From Deltaproteobacteria bacterium (GTDB lineage Bacteria > Desulfobacterota > Dissulfuribacteria > Dissulfuribacterales > QOAL01): DNA of 39,268 bases. The position numbers and the translations under genes were made by a program. Position 1 is the first letter of the stretch. Each line of letters starts with the position of its first letter. The notes beneath the pieces are model-generated. The model worked only from the letters and a program-made list of their open reading frames with translations. It had not been told where the DNA came from and ran no database searches. Location of the stretch: positions 1 through 39,268 of the forward strand of contig JALWYS010000182.1 of the NCBI GenBank assembly GCA_027003115.1. The letters run 5' to 3'. This document shows, piece after piece, positions 1 through 7,515 of the stretch.

Positions 1-255
1 GGAGAGCCTGGTCCAGAGGGTCCGCAGGGTCCGCCAGGTCCTGAAGGCCCACCGGGTCCCAAGGGAGATAAGGGTGAGCCTGGACCTCAAGGCCCACCGG
101 GTCCGGAAGGACCTCCTGGGCCAAAGGGTGACAAGGGAGAACCTGGTCCACAGGGGCCTCCAGGGCCAGAAGGACCAAGGGGCCCAAGGGGTCCGAGGGG
201 ACCGAAAGGCACATCGGCCACCAAGTCTTCAAAGTCCAAGACCAAGAAGAAGTAA
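1..255 (+). CDS. Collagen-like Gly-X-Y repeat protein, C-terminal part (5' end outside window)
   Basis: Frame +1 is open from base 1 to TAA at 253-255 and reads [84 protein letters not shown]. Perfect G-X-Y periodicity. Absent from the ORF track because no start codon lies in the window. Confidence 0.93.
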   Translation, partial: GEPGPEGPQGPPGPEGPPGPKGDKGEPGPQGPPGPEGPPGPKGDKGEPGPQGPPGPEGPRGPRGPRGPKGTSATKSSKSKTKKK

Positions 256-270
256 CTAAAAAGCAACCAG

Positions 271-315
271 GCGGGCAATTCCTGGAAGATCATCCGGGAC
301 TGCCCGCTTTTTTAA
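271..315 (+). terminator. Rho-independent terminator of the collagen-like gene
   Basis: GCGGGCA...TGCCCGC stem with additional inner pairing, followed by TTTTTT, 15 nt after the stop codon. Confidence 0.8.
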
Positions 316-335
316 TTTTTTATGGATTTGACATC

Positions 336-1187
336 CTAGATTTCTATTTTTACCCCCACTGAGGCGTAAAAAAAGCGCTCTCCAAGTTTTGATGCAAGAC
401 GGGCGGAGTTTAAAAGCCCAGTGCAGTGTGATGCCCCCAGTCTTTTAATCCCAAAGGCCTCAAGTTCCTTAATGGTCTGATTAAACTGGGTTTCTTCTGC
501 AAAGCCCAGATGGGTCCCTCCAATGACGGTATGTATCTTTTTCCCAGGAAGGTTTTTCTGAACATGGCTAAGGATGTTTATGAGCCCTGCGTGTGCGCAT
601 CCAAGCACAACAACCAGTCCCAAAGGGGTGTCAATTACAAGTGACAGGTCATCTCTCAAGGGGTCCTGGACGCGGGTTATCTTCCCGTTTTCTTCTATCT
701 CTATCTCCATGTGGGGATCTGGTTTTTCAAAATCTGTTATCCTTGGTACCTCCCCTGTTATATAGACGCCAGGCACTATTTCAGTGAATTCTGAATAGAA
801 GCGAAAACGGCATCCAAGGGATTCAAGAAATGGCCTCCTATGAATCATGCCGATGAACCTGTGATCCCCATCCTTTACCCAGTAGCGCGGAAGGAACACG
901 TCTTGGTGGCACAATACCTGTAGATTGGCGTTAAGGCCTGCAACCTGGGGAATGCCAGATGCATGATCATAATGGCCGTGGCTTAGGACCAGCATATCCA
1001 GACCGGCCAGATCCTTACCAAGTCTCATACTGTTGTTTAAGATGCCAATGCCCTGCCCCGTGTCAAAGAGAATCTTTCTCCCCCTCATTTCAATGAGTAT
1101 GGACCAGCCATGCTCACCAATGAGTCCAAAGGGGCCTGCCACACTGTTTTCACAAAGTACTGTAAGCTGCACCGGGGAGTCTTTCAT
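336..1187 (-). CDS. MBL-fold metallo-hydrolase (dihydropterin-ribofuranosyl-aminobenzene phosphate synthase-like family)
   Basis: 283 aa; LSHGHYDHASG metal-binding motif, ILFDTGQG, GCAHAGLINIL and IGGTHLGF motifs. Confidence 0.85.
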   Translation of the reverse strand: MKDSPVQLTVLCENSVAGPFGLIGEHGWSILIEMRGRKILFDTGQGIGILNNSMRLGKDLAGLDMLVLSHGHYDHASGIPQVAGLNANLQVLCHQDVFLPRYWVKDGDHRFIGMIHRRPFLESLGCRFRFYSEFTEIVPGVYITGEVPRITDFEKPDPHMEIEIEENGKITRVQDPLRDDLSLVIDTPLGLVVVLGCAHAGLINILSHVQKNLPGKKIHTVIGGTHLGFAEETQFNQTIKELEAFGIKRLGASHCTGLLNSARLASKLGERFFYASVGVKIEI

Positions 1188-1190
1188 CTA

Positions 1191-1589
1191 TTATCCCTCC
1201 TTCCTTATATGGCGCATCTCAAAGCCCTTTACCAGGACATAGGCCATTAGAGCGAAGACAAAGACCACAAGGTACATCCAGGCAAGGCTTTGAAGGGTTT
1301 CTATGACAGTTCTGTAAATCTCCAGGGTCCACCTTTCCGCATTCAGGGTAAGGACCCTTTGATTCTTGTAAGGTGCGTTTATGTAGCGTTCCAACTGGTA
1401 GATTCTAACTCCCCCGGATACGCCCACCACTAGACCCGCAAAGGTGATGTATCTTTCCCACACGGAGCTTACCGGGTCCTGAATGATGCGTCTAAAGATG
1501 GTGGAGACCGGGCTCTTGAAGGATCTGACGACAATAAAGGAAACTGCCGCAGCAAGGAGGAAGGTTACAGCAAGGAGGGCGAAAAACAT
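1191..1589 (-). CDS. Small membrane protein of unknown function
   Basis: 132 aa with about three hydrophobic segments; stop is 3 nt before the MBL gene start, consistent with one operon. Confidence 0.65.
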   Translation of the reverse strand: MFFALLAVTFLLAAAVSFIVVRSFKSPVSTIFRRIIQDPVSSVWERYITFAGLVVGVSGGVRIYQLERYINAPYKNQRVLTLNAERWTLEIYRTVIETLQSLAWMYLVVFVFALMAYVLVKGFEMRHIRKEG

Positions 1590-1604
1590 TACATGGAATC
1601 CTCA

Positions 1605-1826
1605 TTAATCCTCTGATTCATCACTACTTCCAGAATCACATTTCTTTTTCCGCCTTTTCGCCCTCTCCTTTTCCTTTTCCATGAAGTGGATCATGCAGGC
1701 ATTCCTGTGGCTGCAAAAGTCCCTGGGGTGCAGGCACCCTTTACTTGCATCGGTTTGGCGGTTATCCTTTGCACAATAATAATCCATTTGAGGACGACCT
1801 CGCTGCTTAAATTGGTTTGATTCCAT
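1605..1826 (-). CDS. Small Cys-rich protein with basic C-terminal tail (start may be ATG at 1787)
   Basis: 73 aa; four spaced Cys (YYC-x12-C-x6-C-x5-C) then KEKERAKRRKKK. An internal ATG at 1787 has a GAGG-like SD upstream, unlike the longest start. Confidence 0.55.
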   Translation of the reverse strand: MESNQFKQRGRPQMDYYCAKDNRQTDASKGCLHPRDFCSHRNACMIHFMEKEKERAKRRKKKCDSGSSDESED

Positions 1827-1863
1827 TTAGTAACTTGAAAACCATGTTGTCAAGGAGGAAGAG

Positions 1864-3237
1864 TTGAAACCCAAGGAGAGAATGGCAATACCTCGGCAGA
1901 AGCCAAAAGAGCTTTCAGTGGAGGAAAGGATAACAAATTTCAACGAGATTGTGTCCGGTTTTGATGACAAGACTGCCAAACTCGAGGCTGAGCGGTGCCT
2001 GCAGTGCAAAAAACCAGGCTGCATCCAGGGGTGCCCGCTTCACAACGATATCCCTGCCTTTATTAGGCTTTTGAGGGAGGACAAGATAGAGGATGCCTAC
2101 TGGACAATCAGGAAGACGAGTTCCTTGCCGGCTGTCTGTTCAAGGGTATGCCCCCAGGAGTTTCAGTGTGAAGGCAGTTGCATAAGGGGCAAGAAGGGTG
2201 AGCCCGTAGCAATTGGCCTTTTAGAGCGTTACGTGGTGGACTGGATGGTGGATCACAACAAGAATCTCATGGAGCCTTGTGCTCTACCCACCGGTCAGAA
2301 GGTGGCAATCGTCGGTTCAGGGCCTGCAGGCATGACCGTTGCCTACAACCTTGCCCACAAGGGCATAAAATGCACCATCTACGACAACCTGCCCGTACTG
2401 GGTGGTATGCTTTCGGTTGGTATTCCGCCATTCAGGCTTCCTCGAGATATTGTTAAGGCAGAGTTTGATGCGCTTAAAAGCTGTGGTGTGGACATCATTG
2501 ACGAGGTCACCATTGGAAAGGACAAGACCCTTCAGGATTTAAAGGACGAGGGTTACGGTGCAATATTTGTGGGAGTTGGCGCCCACGAGAGCAGGAAGCT
2601 AAATATCCCTGGGGAAGACCTTGAGGGTGTGCTTCATGGTGTCGACTACCTTCGCGACATAAACCTTGGAAAGGACGTAGACCTGGGCCAGAGGGTAGTG
2701 GTTGTTGGAGGTGGAAACGTTGCCATAGATGTTGCAAGGACTGCCTTGAGGCTTGGTTCCAAGGACGTTTTCATCCTCTATCGCAGGACAAGAAAGGAGA
2801 TGCCTGCCTCTGAGGCCGAAATTCACCACATGGAGGAAGAGGGTGTACGGGTGGAGTTTCTGGCGTCCCCTGTTGCAATCCACGGTGAAAAGGGCAGGCT
2901 CAGAAAGATAGAGTGTGTAAGGATGGAGCTTGGTGAACCCGACGAGTCTGGCAGGAGAAGGCCTGTTCCCATTGATGGTTCAAATTTTTTCATTGAGGCG
3001 GACGCGGTGGTTGCTGCAATAAGCCAGCGGGTGGATCCTACTGTGGCCCAGGGAATTGACATAAAACGCACACCTTGGGGCACCTTTGACGTAAACCCAG
3101 AGACCCTTCAGACATCGGTTCCATGGATTTTTGCAGGTGGCGACGATGTCCTTGGCCCCCAGACCGTTGCAAAGGCGGCCTATCACGGAAGGGTTGCATC
3201 CGAGTCCATTGTGAAATTCCTTAACGGCGAACTTTAA
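1864..3237 (+). CDS. NAD(P)-dependent glutamate synthase small-subunit-like oxidoreductase (GltD family)
   Basis: 457 aa; N-terminal Cys clusters (CLQCKKPGCIQGCPLHNDIPAF...CSRVCPQEFQCEGSC), GSGPAGMTVAYNLA and VVVGGGNVAIDVARTA dinucleotide-binding motifs. TTG start preceded by AGGAGG. Confidence 0.92.
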   Translation: MKPKERMAIPRQKPKELSVEERITNFNEIVSGFDDKTAKLEAERCLQCKKPGCIQGCPLHNDIPAFIRLLREDKIEDAYWTIRKTSSLPAVCSRVCPQEFQCEGSCIRGKKGEPVAIGLLERYVVDWMVDHNKNLMEPCALPTGQKVAIVGSGPAGMTVAYNLAHKGIKCTIYDNLPVLGGMLSVGIPPFRLPRDIVKAEFDALKSCGVDIIDEVTIGKDKTLQDLKDEGYGAIFVGVGAHESRKLNIPGEDLEGVLHGVDYLRDINLGKDVDLGQRVVVVGGGNVAIDVARTALRLGSKDVFILYRRTRKEMPASEAEIHHMEEEGVRVEFLASPVAIHGEKGRLRKIECVRMELGEPDESGRRRPVPIDGSNFFIEADAVVAAISQRVDPTVAQGIDIKRTPWGTFDVNPETLQTSVPWIFAGGDDVLGPQTVAKAAYHGRVASESIVKFLNGEL

Positions 3238-3249
3238 ATGCGTTTTTCA

Positions 3250-3276
3250 TCCGCAGGGGCTTGATTCCCCTGCGGA
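3250..3276 (+). promoter_or_regulatory. GC-rich 10-bp hairpin upstream of the rhomboid gene, overlapping its SD
   Basis: TCCGCAGGGG-cttgatt-CCCCTGCGGA; the 3' arm runs into GGAAGG (3274-3279), the likely SD of ATG 3289. No T-run. Confidence 0.5.
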
Positions 3277-3288
3277 AGGCCTTTCTTG

Positions 3289-4239
3289 ATGCATGAATCA
3301 AAAGAACCCCTTGAAAATTCCCCTCACTCCCATGAAAAGCATTCAAAGGGGCTTGACACCTTAACCCTTTTTGAAGGCCTGGACCCTGAAACTGCAAGGC
3401 TTTACTCCCTGGTCCTTACCTCAAGACACATCCCCCACTTGTTGGAAAAGCAGAGGGATGGAACCTTTTCCATCCTTGTAGACCAGTCCGAGACAAAGCG
3501 GGCCATGAAAGAGATCGAGCTTTACAACAGGGAAAACCGGGATTTTTCCCATGAGAAGGACCATCAGAGCAGAGAATTCAAGAATATAAAACCCTCCCTT
3601 TTATCTGTGGTTTTCATGGCATGTTTTCTGTCTTTGACCTTCAGATATGAAGTCAGGGATTTTCTTCTTGAGGTGGGGGCGGCAGACTCATCCCGCATAA
3701 TTCAGGGTGAGATTTGGCGCACGGTCACGGCCCTGTTCCTCCATTCTGACCCGTCCCACTTTTTCAGCAATGTCTTCATGGGTGGCCTGTTCTTTGTCAT
3801 TCTTTTTGAGGAGACAGGGGTGGGAATGGGCTGGTTCCTGGTAATTATTGGTGGTGCAGCAGGTAACTATCTTAATGCCATGATGTACGGTTACGGGCAT
3901 GTCTCCATAGGGCTATCTACATCAATATTTTCAAGCATAGGAACCTACTGCTCAATAAGGGCCATGGAACACGGTTTTTCAGGGCTTGGGGAGGGTGTCA
4001 AGGTCCTTCTTTCAGGTCTTGCCCTTCTTGGAATCCTGGGGACAGGGCAGGGCAGGGTGGACATCTTAGCCCATTTTTATGGCTTTTTATGCGGACTCTT
4101 GCTGGGAGGCCTTGTGGTGCTCTTTAGGCACCTTATTCCCTGGAATCTTTCCAAAAAGGATATCCTTTTTGCAGCCCTCACAGTTATTTTAGTTTCTGCC
4201 TCCTGGGTCCTTGCCATAACCAAGGGTGGTATGCCCTAG
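3289..4239 (+). CDS. Rhomboid family intramembrane serine protease with N-terminal soluble domain
   Basis: HSDPSHFFSNVFMGG (H...HxxxN), GLSTSIFSSIG (catalytic Ser region) and ILAHFYGFLCG (catalytic His); several TM segments. Confidence 0.88.
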   Translation: MHESKEPLENSPHSHEKHSKGLDTLTLFEGLDPETARLYSLVLTSRHIPHLLEKQRDGTFSILVDQSETKRAMKEIELYNRENRDFSHEKDHQSREFKNIKPSLLSVVFMACFLSLTFRYEVRDFLLEVGAADSSRIIQGEIWRTVTALFLHSDPSHFFSNVFMGGLFFVILFEETGVGMGWFLVIIGGAAGNYLNAMMYGYGHVSIGLSTSIFSSIGTYCSIRAMEHGFSGLGEGVKVLLSGLALLGILGTGQGRVDILAHFYGFLCGLLLGGLVVLFRHLIPWNLSKKDILFAALTVILVSASWVLAITKGGMP

Positions 4240-4363
4240 GAAAAGACGACTTTAAAAAATGTGAGTGCCCAAAAGGTCTTGCCCTTAGATGAATGGCTTT
4301 TTGTGTAAAATGTCCCAGGAATGAGGTAAGATGTCAACATATCCTTAAGAAGGGATAATCGTC

Positions 4364-5137
4364 ATGGAAACTATTTTTGACATCCTGAAACAGACGAAAA
4401 AGGATAATTGCGGAAAATGCGGCTATCCAACATGCATGGCCTATGCTGCTGCTGTTCACACCGGGGCCTGTTCCAAGGCTGCCTGCCCCTTCGTTGAGGC
4501 AGAAGGTGAGGAGAGGCGCACCCCCCTTCAGGACCCAGAAACTGCCCTTGCAAAGGAGCTAAAAGAAAAGGTGAAGAGCGTTGACCTTGAAGAACGGGCC
4601 CATGGTCTGGACGGAGAGGTGGTTGAAACGGATTTTGGAAGGGCGCTTCGTATAAAGTACCTTGGCAGGGACGTTTTCATAAGCCCTGAGCGGGTGTTTT
4701 CAGAAGATGGCTCAGAGCTTGAAACCAGGGATCAGATACTCCTTTACAATTACCTCTTTTTTGGTGGAAAGGGAGAGCTCAGCGGAAAGTGGGTAGGACT
4801 TGAGTCCTTTCCAAATTCCATCTCCAAGGTTGTGACACTAAAGCGCTATACAGAGGAAAAGATAGCCCGCCACTTTGCAGGGCGCGAAGAGGAGTTCCTT
4901 GAGCAGTGCAAAAGGCTTGGGGCAAAAGAGGTGGAGGATTGCCAGGCAGACGCCTGTGTAGTGGTCTTTGTTCTACCAAAGGTGCCAATCCAGCTAAACT
5001 TCTGGGACGAGGACAGGGAAGACAACTTTCCTGCAGAGGTAAAGGCCCTTTTTGACAGTAGGGCCCTTGACTTCCTTGACATTGAATCCCTTATCTTTGC
5101 CGCTGAAAGGCTTGCAGAGACAATTATCGGGCAGTGA
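4364..5137 (+). CDS. Fe-S (CFeSP-type 4Cys) domain plus DUF3786 protein
   Basis: 257 aa; N-terminal DNCGKCGYPTCMAYAAAVHTGACSKAACPF cluster; C-terminal region resembles DUF3786 (recalled, not searched). Confidence 0.75.
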   Translation: METIFDILKQTKKDNCGKCGYPTCMAYAAAVHTGACSKAACPFVEAEGEERRTPLQDPETALAKELKEKVKSVDLEERAHGLDGEVVETDFGRALRIKYLGRDVFISPERVFSEDGSELETRDQILLYNYLFFGGKGELSGKWVGLESFPNSISKVVTLKRYTEEKIARHFAGREEEFLEQCKRLGAKEVEDCQADACVVVFVLPKVPIQLNFWDEDREDNFPAEVKALFDSRALDFLDIESLIFAAERLAETIIGQ

Positions 5138-5606
5138 GCCTTGAAAGGGCCTGCCGCATGGCCTTGGGAAACCTGCAAAGAAGCCTGTTTCCTTCAAGGG
5201 CAAGGGCAGTACCAAGGTGGTGTTTCTTGAATTTTACCATTACATAACCTGGAACATCCACACTTTCAGAAAGGGTTGGAAGTGATATTTCTCCCTCGGT
5301 GCAGAGGCTGGTTATGGTCTCAAGGTCAAGTTCAAGAACGTTTCTTCTTGCCTCCCTACCAAAGCGCTGGATGAAAACCGTTGTAGGCTTTAGAAAACCT
5401 GCCACGTTTCTTACAAAGGGAAGGCCACATCTTACAAACGCACCCTCAGGCCACTTAATTTCAAATGGCTGCCGTCGAAAAAGGAACGCCTGCCTGGAGA
5501 AGGCAAACATGTCAAAATCTTGAAAAATTTTCCTGGAAATTTCAAACCTTTCCTCAAAAAAGCCGGCAAGGATGTCTCTCTGATCATCACTTAACAATCT
5601 TGGCAA
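5124..5606 (-). CDS. RsmF C-terminal/PUA-like RNA-binding protein (start uncertain: TTG 5606/5597 or ATG 5669)
   Basis: YVMVKFKKHHLGTALALEGNRLLCRFPKAMRQ matches the pattern of the C-terminal PUA-like domain of NOL1/NOP2/Sun methyltransferases. Overlaps the upstream methyltransferase stop codon. Confidence 0.7.
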   Translation of the reverse strand: MPRLLSDDQRDILAGFFEERFEISRKIFQDFDMFAFSRQAFLFRRQPFEIKWPEGAFVRCGLPFVRNVAGFLKPTTVFIQRFGREARRNVLELDLETITSLCTEGEISLPTLSESVDVPGYVMVKFKKHHLGTALALEGNRLLCRFPKAMRQALSRLTAR

Positions 5607-6504
5607 CGAAGAATCCCACTGAGTCGATCTTGTGGGGGTAAAAACGTCCAGCAAGTCTGATCTGTTCATGGTATCTTTTTTCCTTAAAACTTGTGATTCC
5701 AGGTTCGTGTTCCACAGGAAGGTCCAGAGGGGCCAGGGAGGCGCGCCTTTTATTCAAAAGAAACTCGATTACCTCCTCGTTTTCCTCCACGTTTAGCGTG
5801 CACGTGGAATAGACCAGGATGCCTCCGGGCCGTAGCATGTCAAAGGCATGTTTTATCAGGGCCTTTTGTATTGCAGAGAGGTTGGTCTTACCCTTTACCA
5901 TGTGTTTTACCTGGCCTGTATTCGGGTCGATCCTGTACTTGCCCTGGCCGCTGCATGGCGCATCCACCAGGACCTTGTGAAAGGAGTAGGGCAGGAGGAG
6001 ATGCTCGCCCCTTCCCTGGGTGACAAGGGTGTTGGTGATCCCGAGCCTTTTGACATTTGAAAGAAGGGAGGTGATCCTTCCGCGTTTTCGGTCATTTGCC
6101 ACCAGAAAGCCTCTGTCCTGCATCTTTTGTGAGATGTAGGTGGCCTTACCCCCTGGGGCGGCACAAAGGTCAAGGACGGTTTCTCCGGGCTTGGGATCAA
6201 GGGCAAGTACTGGCAGACAGGAAGAAATGGCCTGGGGGTAGATGTATCCAAGGAAGTAGCTGAGTAGCGGCCTTTGGTGGTCATGGTACAGGACCTTTAC
6301 CACCTCATCTATTGGAGTTTCCTCAAAATCTACCCCTTCATCCTTGAGAAAGGCCTTGGCCTTTTCCAGGTTTGTTTTAAGGGTATTGATCCTGAAGTAA
6401 ACGGGTAGGGGTTTTTGGAGGTGTTCCAGGAGTTCTTGGAAGCCCGGAATCAGATCCCTGTATTCTTCCAGCGTCTTTAAAAATGGCTGCATCAGCAGAC
6501 GCAA
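5587..6504 (-). CDS. RsmB/NOP family class I SAM-dependent RNA (C5-cytosine) methyltransferase
   Basis: 305 aa; VLDLCAAPGGKATYISQKM, VLVDAPCSGQGKYR and ILVYSTCTLNVEENEEVI (PCS and TCT catalytic Cys motifs). Confidence 0.93.
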   Translation of the reverse strand: MRLLMQPFLKTLEEYRDLIPGFQELLEHLQKPLPVYFRINTLKTNLEKAKAFLKDEGVDFEETPIDEVVKVLYHDHQRPLLSYFLGYIYPQAISSCLPVLALDPKPGETVLDLCAAPGGKATYISQKMQDRGFLVANDRKRGRITSLLSNVKRLGITNTLVTQGRGEHLLLPYSFHKVLVDAPCSGQGKYRIDPNTGQVKHMVKGKTNLSAIQKALIKHAFDMLRPGGILVYSTCTLNVEENEEVIEFLLNKRRASLAPLDLPVEHEPGITSFKEKRYHEQIRLAGRFYPHKIDSVGFFVAKIVK

Positions 6505-6529
6505 AATCGGTTAAAAGATGGCAAGCCTG

Positions 6530-7180
6530 CTATTTTTTGGACCTTTTGGTTTTCTTGACCGGTCTCTTCTTTTTTTTCTTTTGTGTTTCAGGACAGGGGA
6601 CCTCAAGGATGCCGTTTAAGAAGAAATGGCTGATTTGCTTTGCTGCTGTTTTTACACCATATTTCTTCCTGGGAGACAGGACCCAGAACCTGGACATTTC
6701 ATCCAGGGCGCCAAAAAAGGCCCTTTTGAAAATGCCAGGCATAACATCTTTTCTGAAAAGCCCCTTTTCCTGGCCCTCTTTAACTATGGTAGAGATGATT
6801 TGAAGGTATTCAGCAAACTTTCTGTTCCTGTATTCCTTCATGAATTTGCTACTCTGGCGAAGCTCAACCTGTATGATCTCCGCCAGGTCCTTGTTTTTTT
6901 CCACAAGGCTCAGGTGCTGAAGCGCAAATATCTCAAGTTTTTCGCAGGGGTTATCGATCTTGGAAAGTTCTTGCTTGACACTGGCAATGATCTTGCCCAT
7001 TTCCTCTTCGAATATGGTTATAAGGATGTCGTACTTGTTGTTGAAATAGAGATAGATGGTGCCGTCTGCAACATTTGCCTCCTTGGCTATCTCGGCAATC
7101 CGTGAATTAAAGAACCCATTTCTTGCAAAGACCTTTATGGCAGCCTGGATTATTCTGCCGTGTTTATCTGCTACCTTCAT
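6530..7180 (-). CDS. TetR/AcrR family transcriptional regulator with Lys-rich C-terminus
   Basis: 216 aa; N-terminal HTH RIIQAAIKVFARNGFFNSRIAEIAKEANVADGTIYLYFNNK; C-terminus KKKKKRPVKKTKRSKK. Confidence 0.92.
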   Translation of the reverse strand: MKVADKHGRIIQAAIKVFARNGFFNSRIAEIAKEANVADGTIYLYFNNKYDILITIFEEEMGKIIASVKQELSKIDNPCEKLEIFALQHLSLVEKNKDLAEIIQVELRQSSKFMKEYRNRKFAEYLQIISTIVKEGQEKGLFRKDVMPGIFKRAFFGALDEMSRFWVLSPRKKYGVKTAAKQISHFFLNGILEVPCPETQKKKKKRPVKKTKRSKK

Positions 7181-7278
7181 AAAGTAAGTTCTCTCTCTGC
7201 TTGCGTGATTAGTAAGGGGCTTGAGATAAAGGCCACTTGAAATTCAAAATTTTATTATACACCCAAATCTCCAATAAA

Positions 7279-7296
7279 TGAATGTGTGTTCATTCA
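7279..7296. promoter_or_regulatory. Putative TetR operator (inverted repeat)
   Basis: TGAATG-TGTGTT-CATTCA, perfect 6-bp arms, about 100 bp upstream of the TetR gene in the divergent intergenic region. Confidence 0.5.
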
Positions 7297-7515
7297 GATA
7301 TTATATTTATAAGTATGTTGTCAAGGGAAAAAAATCACACAATTTTACCTATAGTTAAATTTTAATTTTTTGAATTTTAATTTTTAGATGTAATTATTTT
7401 CTAAGGTAAGAAGATCAAGATTCTCCATGTTTTTCCAAAAATCGCTTTAAACTTTTCTACAAGCAGTCGATAAGGAGAATGACTAGGCCAGTTTAAAAAA
7501 AGCAGGAGGAAAGCA

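Noticed and set aside
1-255. CRISPR or tandem-repeat array at the left edge
   Set aside because: Repeats are codon-phased 9-nt/63-nt units encoding Gly-X-Y with no spacer structure.
87-293. Minus-strand Gly/Pro-rich ORF ([14 protein letters not shown]...) and the +2-frame ORF 74..259
   Set aside because: Both are shadows of the true collagen-like reading frame +1; G-X-Y coding DNA gives Gly/Pro-rich translation on the opposite strand.
3286-4239. Rhomboid as an inactive pseudoprotease because the GxSG motif reads GLST
   Set aside because: Catalytic Ser, the H..N segment and the C-terminal His region all appear retained; the substitution is only at the following Gly.
6626-7105. 159-aa plus-strand ORF
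   Set aside because: Antisense to the TetR regulator gene, whose HTH motif is clear.
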